From: Prevotella sp. HUN102
GTDB lineage: Bacteria > Bacteroidota > Bacteroidia > Bacteroidales > Bacteroidaceae
NCBI RefSeq assembly: GCF_000688375.1
Contig: NZ_JIAF01000004.1
Span: forward strand, 1,240,001 to 1,304,000
Reading direction: 5' to 3'
Length of the DNA stretch: 64,000 nt
Within the stretch, counting starts at the first letter, position 1. The number at the start of each line of letters is the position of its first letter. The notes beneath the pieces are model-generated. The model made no database searches. It saw only the letters and a list, made by a program, of their open reading frames with translations, and was not told where the DNA came from. Positions 33,688 through 43,277 of the stretch are shown here, one piece after another. Made by a program: the position numbers and the translations under genes.

Positions 33688-35182
33688 CTACATTGGTTTA
33701 GTGATGAAACGTCCCTTTTCCTTAGCTGTTGCTATCCACTTTGGAACGGTGGTCTCAAGGAAGCGTTTCTTGTTTTCCCTGTTTTGGGGCATATCAAGGC
33801 CAATGTAAGCCTGAGCTTTTTCCTTTGTAGTGATGTCGGGCAATGGCACATCGCCTGTGAATCCGTGCTTAGCCAACACTTTGGCAATGCGGAAGCGTGC
33901 CTGATTTGCATAGCCGAGAGCGTCGCCCAGCAAGCGGGTAATTTCCTGTGGAGCGTGGAAACTTGCACCGTGGCTTGCCACAGCATAGTCCCAACGCCAC
34001 TGGCTCTTGCGAATGTCCTTGAGAGCTTCCTCCATTTCGGCTTCCGTAGCTCCCTTGTCCCACGCAAACTTAGCCTCAATGTGTGCTGCCGCAAGTGCTT
34101 TCTCTACCTGATTGCGCACGTGGAACACCTTTTCCTGGCGTTCATAAACGTTCTGGCGCAGCGTTTCTGCATCCTGACGGTGACAGGTCTGGCAGGTTCT
34201 GTCAATCTTTGCCAATGGCGAAGTGATGTGATGATCGGTAAATTTTACGCCACCTTCCTGTTTGTAAGGCATGTGGCAGTCGGCACAGCTTACGCCACGC
34301 TGTCCGTGAATGCCCTGCTTGAATATCTCGTAACCCGGGTGTTGACCCTTCAGTATCTTGGCTTTTGACAATGGATTGATGTAGTCGTAGAAGCCCGGAG
34401 AGTCATAGTACTCTTCAGCAGCCTCGCAAGTGAGTCCCTTGTCTTGTGGGAACTTGAGGTATTGGCCGTTCTCCTTCTCGAAATAATATTCTGTATGGCA
34501 CTGGGCACAAACGAGCGAGCGTATTTCCTGATGGCTTGCTTTCCTCACGTCCTTGCCGGCACGTGCCCACGCTTCATAGAGAGCCGGGCGGGCAGGCTTG
34601 AGATCCATCGTGCGGGCATCGTGGCAATCGGAGCATCCTACGGTGTTCATCATCTGGCTGCCGTGGTCGCTCCATTTTGCGGCATAGAAAGCATTGCTGC
34701 CCATTTCACGCATCAGGCGTGGCACGTCCGGACCTTTACACGTCCAGCAAGTGCCCGGCTGCATTTCCGTCTCGTCGATGCCCGGAGCACCGGTGCGCAG
34801 AATCCTTGGTTACATCCTCAATGGCGTGGCGATGCCCGCGTGGGGTGTTGTAATCGCGGGAGAAAGCGTATCCCGCCCAGAGAATCACCATTTCAGGACG
34901 TTCTGCCAGTACATCTACTTCCTGTGAGGAATTGTATTTGCTCACAAATGAAGTGTCTTCGGTCATAGCCCAAGTTTGATATTCACGAGGAAAATCTTCA
35001 GCAAACTTCTCGTTCTGCGATACAATGCTGTCGGTCATAACGGTGCGCCGGTTGTTGAACACCGAGGCGACCTCTGCTCTACGTTCCAAAAGCGATGAAC
35101 AGAGCATACCCAAAATAAAGATGATGACCATAGCCCCACCAAAGAGCAGCCATCCTTGCCATTTCTTTAATTGTTTTGCCAT
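33688..35182 (-). pseudogene. nrfA: nrfA cytochrome c nitrite reductase, frameshifted
   Basis: NrfA reduces nitrite to ammonium with five haems. The N-terminal frame (from 35182) has a membrane anchor and ends correctly at AIEDVTK, then loses register. The other frame resumes at ILRTGAPGIDETEMQPG and carries CWTCK (the Lys-ligated catalytic haem) and four CxxCH sites down to 33688. The breakpoint is at 34804-34808, where an extra G (minus strand) seems present in ACCAAGGATT. Either a real 1-base insertion or a sequencing error would explain it. Confidence 0.85.
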
Positions 35183-35264
35183 ATTTGTAGATTTTTGTTA
35201 TTTCTTCTAATAGCTTCTGTCTTGTTCCTTTCTGCTGCTTATTGGTCTTGTTTCGGCCAATAGC

Positions 35265-35872
35265 TTATTTGCTTAATATATTCTGCAGCCACTCGGGAAC
35301 AGGCGACGGAGGTATAGGCACCTGACTTTCGGCATTCGGTGTGGAAGTTAAGGTGTTCATTCCGCCGTGGGGCACATCCTGATGGCAGTCCCAGCACGCC
35401 TTACCCTCGCCGCGTCTTGCCTGCATATAGTCTATTTTGCCTGTGTTTACAAACTCTGTATTGAGTTCGGTATGGCAGCGAATGCAGTTGTCCATAATCA
35501 CTTCCGATGAGGCTTCTTCAGCCATTATCGCCTGATTTTCTGAATGAGTGACAAAATAAGCCACGTGTTTCATTCCGTCCATACCTTTGAACAGATACTT
35601 GGCAGCTATGCTCGAGTGCGGCACGTGGCAGTCGTTGCAGGTTGCATCTCGTCCGTGGCTGGAGTGCGACCACGTGGAATAGTAAGGAGCCATAATATGG
35701 CAGTTCACGCAGGCTGCCGGATCATCACCTATTATATAAGTATGCATACGCAAGAGATACATAAACAGACCCACCAGTCCCACGATGACACCCGATAAGG
35801 ATACCAGTACACCTTCTGACGATAACTGAGAGAAGGCAGAAGGGATTTCAACTTTTGCAGATATTTCTTCAT
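35265..35872 (-). pseudogene. nrfH: nrfH tetrahaem quinol dehydrogenase, apparent frameshift
   Basis: NrfH passes electrons from the quinol pool to NrfA. Four haem motifs (CVNCH, CNDCH, CIRCH, CWDCH) lie in one frame downstream of about 35795. The expected N-terminus (MKKYLQKLKSLLPSLSYRQKVYWY, from ATG 35872) lies in another frame that then degrades. The frames would join if one T were added near 35793-35802, giving a continuous membrane anchor followed by GVIVGLVGLFMYLLRMHTY. A GTG start at 35783 is the alternative but leaves half an anchor. Confidence 0.65.
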
Positions 35873-36067
35873 ACCTATGATTAAGGTGTTTAAATTCGTT
35901 AGAATAATAGATTTCACTACAAAATTAGATAATTAAGTTGATAATGTCAATAGTTTTATCCTCATTAATGAGGGTTTTTGTTTTTTAAAAATGTTTAAAA
36001 TATTAATTTAAGTTGAAATATGTATGAGTGGTAACAAATATTACCATTTTAATTTTCTATACTTCGA

Positions 36068-36075
36068 TACCTTTG
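36068..36075 (+). promoter_or_regulatory. Promoter-like box with no downstream gene
   Basis: TACCTTTG matches the -7 box on the plus strand in the 397-base gap between nrfH and the transferase. No rightward gene follows, so it would transcribe the repeat array at 36158 and run antisense into the transferase 3' end. The rest of the gap (35873-36060) is AT-rich and would hold the leftward nrf promoter, of which I see no clear box. Confidence 0.4.
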
Positions 36076-36157
36076 CAGTTTTGAAAACTGAGAAACTGTT
36101 TCCTCTCATTTCGATACTGTCTGAAAAGCGATTTGCAAGTAACCGAAGAATGGCGTG

Positions 36158-36223
36158 CAATCTTCGCACAATTGCAGTGCATTCTTGCGAAGAATGGAAT
36201 GCAATCTTCGCAAGAATGCAAAT
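36158..36223. repeat. 22-nt periodic array, copy A (3 units)
   Basis: Three 22-base units start at 36158, 36180 and 36202, with cores CAATCTTCGCA, CATTCTTGCGAAG and CAATCTTCGCA. The array is preceded by AACCGAAGAA, as in copy D. It is bracketed by GTCTGAAAA (36119-36127) and TTTTCAGAC (36243-36251), an inverted repeat. Confidence 0.75.
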
Positions 36224-36269
36224 GAAGTTTTTATTTCTTGATTTTCAGACTGTTATGGAAACTCCTCGT

Positions 36270-37829
36270 CTACCTCTTTCTTGCGGAAAACAAATCGTGC
36301 TCCTGGTCGTAGATGGGACTTTTCACGGAGAGCAGGTTGAGGACGGAGTGGAAGACATAGTGCTGGTCTATGAGTTCTTTCTTCGGCCTGAGCTGGCGGA
36401 ATCCCGGAGAAGTCCACACGAGGAACGGAATTTCGTACTGCTCCTTGGGGGCTACGCTCATCGGCAGACCGTGCATAAAGAGATTTTTCTCGCCGAGCGA
36501 CTCGCCGTGGTCAGACACGAACATCATTGCGCACCTCCAATCCTTCAGTGTGCCCAGCGTGTCTATGAGGCCGTTGAGCAGGTGGTCGGTATAGAGAATG
36601 GTGTTGTTGTAGGCGTTTATCAGTTCGGGAATGGAGTCCTTGGCATTCTCTACGTTGGAACACACAGGCGTAAACTTCTCAAACTCCTTCGGATATTTCG
36701 TGTTGTAGCAGGGGCCGTGGCTCGTGCTCGTATGAAGCACGACGAAAACCTTGTTTTTCTTGCTCGCAAGGATGCGGCCGCGCAGCCCTGCGGTTAGAAT
36801 CTCGTCGTATTCGGCGTTTATTTCAGGGTGTTCCTTCATAAGGTCGTTCTTGGCCTTGTAGTCCTTGATGTGCACCGGAGGCTCTCCCCAGTTGGTGGTG
36901 CGCCACACCACTTCAGCCCCCATACGATTAAGATAGTTGGGAAGAATTTCGTAGAGGTCGGAAGTGGCCTTGTATTCGAGAATACTCTTGCTGCCGGCAG
37001 TAGTGTAAGTGAAACACGACTGCGCATTGAACACCTCGAGGTCGCTGCGCTGGGAGAGTTTCGGATTGGTGGGAACGTCGTAGCCGTAGAGTTGGAAGTT
37101 GGCCCTGCGCGCCGATTCTCCAATCACGAGCACCACCACCGTCTTCTCATCGTCCTCGAAAGTGCCTAATGGAAGGAGCGTCTCCTCCTTGTTGGCATCG
37201 GCTTGGGACGAGAACCACCGGACGGTGTTCACTATATAGGAGTAGGGCATTACCAATGCGCCCAACGCCGTGTCGTATTTTCCAATCCACAGCACCTGAT
37301 TGAGGTTGAGAAGAACCAGTGCCACGGACAGGCCGATGGAGCTTCCACAGGCTATGCCCAGTTGTTTCGCTTTTCCACGGTCAATTTCCTGCACGAGGAT
37401 ATAGACGGCGGGCAGGATGCCGAAGGCGAAAACATAGAGCAGCAGCATAGGCGTTATGAAGCCTGAAGCCTCCGATTCACGCGTGTTGAACACGTTTCCC
37501 ATCATCGAGCGGTCTATCAGTACGTGGTAATTGACGACAAAGAATGTGCAGACGGCACTCAGAACGTTGCAGACGGCAAGAAGAATCCGTCCTACATAGC
37601 GCAGAAAATAAACGAGCAGGTAGCACATCATAAAGTTGAGTGCGAGCATAACAATGACCAAACTTGCCGTCAGCAGCGACTTCGTGAGGAAGGAATGGCT
37701 GGAATGCTCCAGTACAAAACTGAAGAATGGAATATTATAGAAAATCAGATTGCCGAGACTCATCAGTCCTGAGAATGCCCATAAGGATATGGGTTTGCGA
37801 AGAAACTGGAATAATTTAAGACTTTTCAT
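36270..37829 (-). CDS. Lipid A phosphoethanolamine transferase, EptA-like
   Basis: This 519-residue inner-membrane enzyme has five N-terminal membrane helices (to about 190) and a periplasmic sulfatase-fold domain. The metal-site segment VLVIGESARRANFQLYGY, the nucleophile region CFTYTTAGSKSI, and SDHGESLGE near 425 are all present. It moves phosphoethanolamine from phosphatidylethanolamine to lipid A, lowering negative charge and binding of cationic peptides. It is divergent from a PAP2 phosphatase at 38021, which supports a lipid A role. The exact acceptor is inferred. Confidence 0.85.
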   Translation of the reverse strand: MKSLKLFQFLRKPISLWAFSGLMSLGNLIFYNIPFFSFVLEHSSHSFLTKSLLTASLVIVMLALNFMMCYLLVYFLRYVGRILLAVCNVLSAVCTFFVVNYHVLIDRSMMGNVFNTRESEASGFITPMLLLYVFAFGILPAVYILVQEIDRGKAKQLGIACGSSIGLSVALVLLNLNQVLWIGKYDTALGALVMPYSYIVNTVRWFSSQADANKEETLLPLGTFEDDEKTVVVLVIGESARRANFQLYGYDVPTNPKLSQRSDLEVFNAQSCFTYTTAGSKSILEYKATSDLYEILPNYLNRMGAEVVWRTTNWGEPPVHIKDYKAKNDLMKEHPEINAEYDEILTAGLRGRILASKKNKVFVVLHTSTSHGPCYNTKYPKEFEKFTPVCSNVENAKDSIPELINAYNNTILYTDHLLNGLIDTLGTLKDWRCAMMFVSDHGESLGEKNLFMHGLPMSVAPKEQYEIPFLVWTSPGFRQLRPKKELIDQHYVFHSVLNLLSVKSPIYDQEHDLFSARKR

Positions 37830-37852
37830 TTAGTGATCTAATTTTGTCTGTG

Positions 37853-37994
37853 CAAAGATAAGAACAATATTTGGCAAAATTCTATGTTTAAATTCTTTTT
37901 TGCCTTCGTGCTTATATATTCCTTCAGATTCTTCTTGAAAGATTTATGTTTTTATTATATCTTTTGGCTGTCCCGAAAAATATTTTTAATTTTG
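37853..37994. promoter_or_regulatory. Divergent promoters for lipid A genes
   Basis: On the minus strand TATCTTTG (complement of 37853-37860) lies 24 bases before the transferase start. On the plus strand TTTG (37963-37966), a 20-bp spacer and TAATTTTG (37987-37994) lead to the PAP2 gene at 38021. The intervening DNA is AT-rich and could carry a shared regulator site, though I see no repeat. Confidence 0.7.
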
Positions 37995-38020
37995 CAGCAA
38001 ACTATAATTAATCACTATCA

Positions 38021-38692
38021 ATGAAGCGAATCTTTATTCCATTTATTGTGTTGTATGTGCTGTTTGTTGCCGCTATGATGATGGTACTGGCAGTTTTTCC
38101 AAAAGGCGAACTCCACTTGCTGCTGAACAGTTATCACGCCCCATTTGGCGATTGCCTGTTTATGTATTTTACGCAATTGGCAGAATGGCCGTTGTATATC
38201 ATTGCCGCCCTTCCGTTATTTTTCAGAAAAGCCGGTTGGACTTATCTCTATCTGGCATCAGAACTTACCTGCGCATTGATAATCTGTCTTGTCAAGCGAT
38301 GCTTCGACGCACCTCGCCCAATCATATTCTTCGAGCACTCGGGCGTGAAACCTCCCCTTGTCGAGGGCGTAAGTATGTGCTGCCGGCATTCATTTCCGTC
38401 CGGTCATACGTCCACTTTCTTTGTCTTTGCCACGCTGTCGGCATTGCTTCTCGCCTATTATTCCAGACAGGAGAGCAGCGTCAGGAAGAGAACGTGCTGC
38501 ACCCTTCTTATCATTCTTCTGTTTTCATTTTCCGTTATTGGTGGCTATTCGCGCATTTATCTGTCGCAGCATTTCCTGAGCGACGTACTCGGGGGCAGCA
38601 TTATCGGTTTCATTGTGCCTTGCGCTATGTTTTGGTTGTTTTACAAGCAGCAATGGATGCAGAAAAGATGGTTCAACAAGCGTGTCTTTTGA
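38021..38692 (+). CDS. PAP2-family phosphatase, possible lipid A phosphatase
   Basis: This 223-residue membrane protein holds the three PAP2 motifs: KRCFDAPRP, then CRHSFPSGHTS, then YSRIYLSQHFLSDVLGG, with about six membrane helices. The family removes phosphate from lipids. Beside a phosphoethanolamine transferase the likely substrate is lipid A (LpxE/LpxF-type), although undecaprenyl pyrophosphate is also possible. It starts with ATG 27 bases after the -7 box. Confidence 0.82.
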   Translation: MKRIFIPFIVLYVLFVAAMMMVLAVFPKGELHLLLNSYHAPFGDCLFMYFTQLAEWPLYIIAALPLFFRKAGWTYLYLASELTCALIICLVKRCFDAPRPIIFFEHSGVKPPLVEGVSMCCRHSFPSGHTSTFFVFATLSALLLAYYSRQESSVRKRTCCTLLIILLFSFSVIGGYSRIYLSQHFLSDVLGGSIIGFIVPCAMFWLFYKQQWMQKRWFNKRVF

Positions 38693-38913
38693 AAGGGAAA
38701 AAGGCTGCAAGGAGCGCAAGCCCGGGTTCAGAATAAGTTGGAAAGGAGACAATCAAATGCGTGAATAGTAAATTCACATTGTAAAAATTCATTACCAAAA
38801 AACGGACTTTTAAAATCTTCAAAATAGCATTTTGCGTCCAATAATTGGGAGATTTCGGACAGGAGTTTCGAGAAAAATTCAATGGGAAAGAATGCGTTGA
38901 ACTGCGTTTTTGC

Positions 38914-39014
38914 GAAGAATGCAATGCGCCAATACGGCAAAAGGAAGACAAAGGTGCGGGGAACGGAATGCGTTCTTCGCACCTTTGCGTTTCATTCTTC
39001 GCACAATTGAAAAC
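38914..39014. repeat. 22-nt periodic array, copy B (interrupted)
   Basis: One unit lies at 38914-38935 (core CGTTTTTGCGAAG). After a 35-base interruption come two units at 38971-38992 and 38993-39014 with cores CGTTCTTCGCA and CATTCTTCGCA. The array occupies the 570-base gap between the PAP2 gene and the nucleotidase. I see no gene or clear promoter in the rest of that gap. Confidence 0.7.
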
Positions 39015-39262
39015 AGATCTACGAACAACTGATAATCAAACGCTTACATAGGGCATCGAATAAATGAAAAAAAGAAATCAATTGACAAGGAAATGAGCTG
39101 ACGGAGAGGGTAATAGGAGAAAGAAAAGAATAAAGGCTGACAGCATAAAACTATCAGCCTGTTTATGAAATCAAGTGCCAATCGAGTTGAAAGGAACACC
39201 TATATTATATGACTTTCTTTTAAACTTGCTACCACGGATAGAGTATCGGGCAGCCGACTTTG

Positions 39263-40102
39263 CTATTTTTTCTTCGACAAGTCGAGAATCATCTTGCCGA
39301 TATACAGCCCACTCTTTCCGTTTTGGTCTACTCCGACTTCCTTTCCGTCAAGGTCTTTCACGAAAACCAGTTCTTTCAGGAACGAATGGGAATGCCCTCC
39401 AAGCACCAAATCAATACCACGGGTCTGTGCAATAAGCTCTTCATCGCTGATGCCTTCGATGTTCCATCCGAGATGGGACAGACAGATAATCAAATCGCAC
39501 TTCTCGCTTTTAAGTTTATCAATGGTCTTTTGGGCACAGGAAATAGGATCAAGGAACTCCAATGGCTTGTAATTCTTTTCGATTACCAAGCCATCGAGAT
39601 AGGTTGAGATGCCAAACACACCAATCTTCACGCCTTTCCGCTTGATAATGACGTATGGTTTCACAATGTCTGCAAGCTCAGTGTCCTTGAAATCGTAGTT
39701 GGCACAGACGATAGGGAAGTTCAACTGCTTAAACAAACGGGTCATATTCTCCAAGCCGAAATCAAACTCGTGATTGCCGATTGTGCCTGCGTCATAACCC
39801 ATCATATTCATCAGCCCCACCTCTACATCGCCTTTATACATCGTGAAGTAGGGAGTTCCCTGACAGAAGTCGCCACTATCGAAGAGCAACAAGTCGGGAT
39901 TCTTAGCCCGCTCTTGCTTCAACACTTCCAATCTGCGCAGAAATCCTCCCCTGTCGGCCTTGGACGTATCGGCAAGGTTCGTACTCAACGGATAGATTTG
40001 GCTGTGCGTATCGTTGGTATGCAATATTGTCAGTTGCTTATTCTGCGCAAAACCAACACCTGCATAAAGGCAGAATGCGATTGCTAATATATTCTTTTTC
40101 AT
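39263..40102 (-). CDS. 5'-nucleotidase catalytic domain protein, secreted
   Basis: Starting at ATG 40102 (279 residues), this protein has a signal peptide (KKNILAIAFCLYAGVGFAQ). The calcineurin-like metal sites of UshA-type nucleotidases follow: LHTNDTHSQ, DSGDFCQG, IGNHEFDFG and GGHSHS. It lacks the C-terminal substrate domain, which the next upstream gene encodes separately. The two together would hydrolyse nucleotides in the periplasm. Confidence 0.88.
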   Translation of the reverse strand: MKKNILAIAFCLYAGVGFAQNKQLTILHTNDTHSQIYPLSTNLADTSKADRGGFLRRLEVLKQERAKNPDLLLFDSGDFCQGTPYFTMYKGDVEVGLMNMMGYDAGTIGNHEFDFGLENMTRLFKQLNFPIVCANYDFKDTELADIVKPYVIIKRKGVKIGVFGISTYLDGLVIEKNYKPLEFLDPISCAQKTIDKLKSEKCDLIICLSHLGWNIEGISDEELIAQTRGIDLVLGGHSHSFLKELVFVKDLDGKEVGVDQNGKSGLYIGKMILDLSKKK

Positions 40103-40157
40103 ATCATTCATCGGTTATTTTCAATCATTATTTCGTATTCAACAGAGCAGAAAACAT

Positions 40158-40922
40158 TTATTCAACTCTGATTCTTCCCTCCACAACAGAGTTTACCACC
40201 TCTCCTTTTGCGGCATTCTCCTTAAAATAATTAATGATGATATAGCGACTATTGCTTTTTTCATCCTGTGGAGAGTTTACATTCGTCTTAGCCTTCATCG
40301 CATTCATCCTGTCATTGCCCTGAGCCACATAGTCAAGCGTTGCAACACGATACTGTCCGTTTGGATCAATCGCCTTGCCGTGGAGCTTCGCACTCTTGAG
40401 CTTGCCATCAGAAGTTATCAATAATTCCACACCTTTACTTACGCCTTCGCCCCCATTATGGGCTATTTCACGAAACAGTTGCAGAACCGTAGAACCCGAA
40501 AGTGTGAAAAAACAAATCTTGTTTTCAAAAGGCGCAATCTCCAACACATCTCCATAAGTTACCTTTCCCTTTGGCAATGCAGCTCGAATGCCTCCCATAT
40601 TATAGACGCCGAAGTCCACATTCTCCTTATAATCACGTGCTCCCCACACCATTATGTCGGCAAGCAAATTGGAAAGGTCGCTTTCCGGCTGTTTTGCCAC
40701 CATATAATGATCGGATTCGCCCACTATCGGTCCCATAATACTGTCTACCTCGTGTTTGTAAGGCTGCATAAATGCGACTGCTCCGGCATCTACCGACGCA
40801 TCATACCGACTGTCTACAAGGATTCTTGTGCGAGATATGTCCGACAATCCATAATTACTCTTACAGCCCGTAGCCAGTAAAACGAGCGAAAACCCACAAC
40901 ACAAAATTACTTTTTTTCTCAT
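40158..40922 (-). CDS. 5'-nucleotidase C-terminal domain lipoprotein
   Basis: The ATG at 40922 gives 254 residues with a lipoprotein signal ending LLATGC. The body matches the C-terminal nucleotide-binding domain of 5'-nucleotidases, with VYNMGGIRAALPKGKVTYGDVLEIAPFEN and YRVATLDYVAQGND. It lies 55 bases before the catalytic partner. Splitting UshA into two co-operonic chains is common in Bacteroidetes. Confidence 0.85.
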   Translation of the reverse strand: MRKKVILCCGFSLVLLATGCKSNYGLSDISRTRILVDSRYDASVDAGAVAFMQPYKHEVDSIMGPIVGESDHYMVAKQPESDLSNLLADIMVWGARDYKENVDFGVYNMGGIRAALPKGKVTYGDVLEIAPFENKICFFTLSGSTVLQLFREIAHNGGEGVSKGVELLITSDGKLKSAKLHGKAIDPNGQYRVATLDYVAQGNDRMNAMKAKTNVNSPQDEKSNSRYIIINYFKENAAKGEVVNSVVEGRIRVE

Positions 40923-41068
40923 AATGTATAATTTAGTTGATACAAAGGTATAAAAAAGATAAGAGGAAACCGAACCGAACCCATCAAAATATAGCACAGA
41001 GAAACGCAAAATAAAGTTAAATTATCCTCTCGATAAACTTTAATATCCCGTGTATCGGCAAAAAGTAG

Positions 41069-41163
41069 TAACTTTGCAACGCTTTTCGGTATAACCGCTG
41101 GCCGTGGAAGAGTCGCGGGCTACGTTGTATTGGAACGACAAACAATATTTAATTATCAAAAAA
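41069..41163 (+). promoter_or_regulatory. rplS promoter and possible structured leader
   Basis: TAACTTTG at 41069-41076 is a good -7 box. The roughly 80-base leader starts with a small CGGT-ATA-ACCG hairpin and a GC-rich segment (41098-41125). Leaders of this kind before L19 are autoregulatory in some bacteria. Here the function is only suggested by structure and length. Confidence 0.5.
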
Positions 41164-41526
41164 ATGGATTTAATTAAAATTGCTGAGGAAGCATTTGCAA
41201 CCGGCAAGAAGTTCCCAGAATTCAAGGCTGGTGACACTGTAACTGTCGCTTACAAAATCGTCGAAGGTAACAAGCAGCGTATTCAGCTCTACCGTGGTGT
41301 TGTAATCAAGATCAACGGTGAGGGTGAAAAGAAGCGTTTCACAGTTCGTAAGATGTCTGGTACTATCGGTGTAGAGCGTATTTTCCCACTCGAATCACCA
41401 AACATCGACTCTATCGAAGTGAACAAGCGTGGTAAGGTTCGCCGTGCTAAGTTGTACTACTTGCGCAATCTTACCGGTAAGGCTGCACGCATCAAGGAAA
41501 AGAGAACTCCTATTGCTGCAAAGTAA
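41164..41526 (+). CDS. rplS: 50S ribosomal protein L19
   Basis: This 120-residue protein is a clear L19, with [52 protein letters not shown] and [21 protein letters not shown]. It sits at the 30S-50S interface. I choose ATG 41164, since the frame extends upstream only through the untranslated leader. It is a single-gene unit with its own promoter and terminator. Confidence 0.98.
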   Translation: MDLIKIAEEAFATGKKFPEFKAGDTVTVAYKIVEGNKQRIQLYRGVVIKINGEGEKKRFTVRKMSGTIGVERIFPLESPNIDSIEVNKRGKVRRAKLYYLRNLTGKAARIKEKRTPIAAK

Positions 41527-41551
41527 ACTCCTTCGTAAATCCAAGGAAAAT

Positions 41552-41587
41552 AAAAAGGTTCAGAGTTTCACGCTCCGAACCTTTTTC
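41552..41587 (+). terminator. rplS terminator
   Basis: AAAAAGGTTC and GAACCTTTTTC form a strong stem with an inner GAG/CTC pair, ending in a T run 25 bases after the rplS stop. It also serves as a terminator in the opposite direction for the convergent gene at 41607. Confidence 0.9.
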
Positions 41588-41606
41588 TTTTCTCTCAAAT
41601 TTCATT

Positions 41607-41891
41607 TCAATCCTCATAATTCAACTGTCCGTCATTGTCTCCGTGAATGGCACTCTGCAAATCCTTCCAGTTCTGAAACCCTGCAAACAGTGCCAGTCTG
41701 TCGAGCGTCTTCTTCGAAGGTTTTTCCTTTGAGGTGAGATAACCCATAAGCTTCTTCAGAGACTTTGACTCAAGATGAATGTGATGCTGCGCCAATTTGG
41801 AAGAAAGCTTCTCAAAGTCGGCAGTCAGACCAGTTAAGTGGGGTACTTTGTGCCCAACCTCTTCAACGAGGTCTTTCAAGTTCTTTTTCAT
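41607..41891 (-). CDS. Conserved small protein, unknown
   Basis: This 94-residue protein has a helical N-terminal half and an LDRLALFAGFQNWKDLQSAIHG segment, which looks like a small helical DNA- or protein-binding module. I do not recognise a characterised family. A minus-strand -7 box (TACTTTTG, complement of 41918-41925) precedes it. Confidence 0.6.
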   Translation of the reverse strand: MKKNLKDLVEEVGHKVPHLTGLTADFEKLSSKLAQHHIHLESKSLKKLMGYLTSKEKPSKKTLDRLALFAGFQNWKDLQSAIHGDNDGQLNYED

Positions 41892-41917
41892 CTCTTAGTT
41901 TAATAACTAACCGGATG

Positions 41918-41925
41918 CAAAAGTA
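41918..41925 (-). promoter_or_regulatory. Promoter for the 41607 gene
   Basis: TACTTTTG on the minus strand matches the -7 consensus 27 bases upstream of the start codon. No strong -33 box is evident. Confidence 0.6.
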
Positions 41926-42032
41926 CAAAAAGATTGGAAATCACGATAACAAAGTACGAAGAAAAAATAATGAAAACCGAAAAATCGGATAAAAAACTTT
42001 TCACGCCAATCGGCTATCTCCCATCTTTTGAG

Positions 42033-42040
42033 TATCTTTG
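42033..42040 (+). promoter_or_regulatory. Promoter for the AICAR transformylase gene
   Basis: TATCTTTG matches the -7 consensus 30 bases before the ATG at 42071. The usual -33 box is not clear. Confidence 0.6.
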
Positions 42041-42070
42041 CATCATAATCACATATACCATATAAGTTAT

Positions 42071-43252
42071 ATGAAAGAATTAGCTCTCAAATACGGATGC
42101 AATCCGAACCAAAAGCCTTCCCGAATCTATATGGAAGAAGGCGAACTACCCATCGAAGTGCTTAACGGCCGTCCCGGTTATATCAACTTTATGGACGCAC
42201 TGAACAGTTGGCAGTTAGTAAAAGAACTGAAAGCAGCCACCGGTCTTCCGGCAGCGGCATCGTTCAAGCACGTCAGTCCGGCAGGTGCGGCAGTCGGTCT
42301 GCCCCTCAGCGACACGCTGAAGAAAATCTACTTCGTGGACGACGTAAACTTTGAACTCACTCCTTTGGCATCGGCATACGCCCGTGCGAGAGGTGCCGAC
42401 CGTATGTGCTCTTACGGCGACTTCTGTGCGCTCAGCGATACCTGCGACGAAGCCACGGCACGCCTTATCAACCGCGAGGTAAGCGACGGCGTGATTGCTC
42501 CCGACTACACCCCAGAGGCATTGGAAATTCTCAAGAACAAGAGAAAGGGAAGCTACAACGTAATCAAGATTGACCCGAATTATACGCCTACCTCCATCGA
42601 ACACAAGCAGGTATTCGGCATCACTTTCGAGCAGGGACGCAATGAAGTGAAGCTCGACGACCCACAGCTTTTCGAGAATATTCCCACAAAGAACAAGACA
42701 TTCAGCGAAGAAGCCAAGCGCGACCTTATCATTTCGCTGATTACACTGAAATATACGCAGAGCAATTCCGTATGTTACGTAAAGGACGGACAGGCTATCG
42801 GCATCGGTGCCGGGCAGCAAAGCCGCATTCACTGCACACGCCTTGCAGGCAGCAAGGCCGATGAATGGTGGATGCGCCAGTGTCCGAAGGTAATGAACCT
42901 ACCTTTCAAGGAAGGTATCCGTCGTGCCGACCGCGACAACACCATCAACATTTACATCTCCGATGAATACGAAGACGTGTTGCAGGATGGCATTTGGCAG
43001 AACTTCTTCACGGAAAAGCCTGAGCCATTGACACAGGAAGAGCGCAAGGAGTGGTTGGCACAAAACACGAAAGTTGCCTTAGGTTCAGATGCTTTTTTCC
43101 CATTCGGAGACAATATCGAGCGTGCTCACAAGAGTGGTGTTGAATATATCGCACAGGCTGGTGGCAGCATTCGCGACGACCACGTTATAGATACTTGCGA
43201 CAAGTACGGCATTGCGATGGCATTTACCGGTGTGAGACTGTTCCACCATTGA
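42071..43252 (+). CDS. AICAR transformylase, PurH-type, lacking IMP cyclohydrolase domain
   Basis: This 393-residue enzyme transfers a formyl group to AICAR in the penultimate step of purine synthesis. Typical PurH transformylase segments are visible: LPAAASFKHVSPAGAAVG (the Lys-His pair), SDGVIAPDYTPEALEIL, YTQSNSVCYVKDGQAIGIGAGQQSRIHCTRLAG and GSDAFFPFGDNIE. There is no N-terminal cyclohydrolase domain, so IMP formation would need another protein. The ATG at 42071 fits the start MKELALKYGCNPNQ. Confidence 0.9.
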   Translation: MKELALKYGCNPNQKPSRIYMEEGELPIEVLNGRPGYINFMDALNSWQLVKELKAATGLPAAASFKHVSPAGAAVGLPLSDTLKKIYFVDDVNFELTPLASAYARARGADRMCSYGDFCALSDTCDEATARLINREVSDGVIAPDYTPEALEILKNKRKGSYNVIKIDPNYTPTSIEHKQVFGITFEQGRNEVKLDDPQLFENIPTKNKTFSEEAKRDLIISLITLKYTQSNSVCYVKDGQAIGIGAGQQSRIHCTRLAGSKADEWWMRQCPKVMNLPFKEGIRRADRDNTINIYISDEYEDVLQDGIWQNFFTEKPEPLTQEERKEWLAQNTKVALGSDAFFPFGDNIERAHKSGVEYIAQAGGSIRDDHVIDTCDKYGIAMAFTGVRLFHH

Positions 43253-43277
43253 TACTGCCCTTCGCTGCTTGCATAAA

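Noticed and set aside
36024..36797. 257-codon frame through array A and into the transferase
   Set aside because: The first part translates a 22-nt repeat array and the rest is antisense to the transferase.
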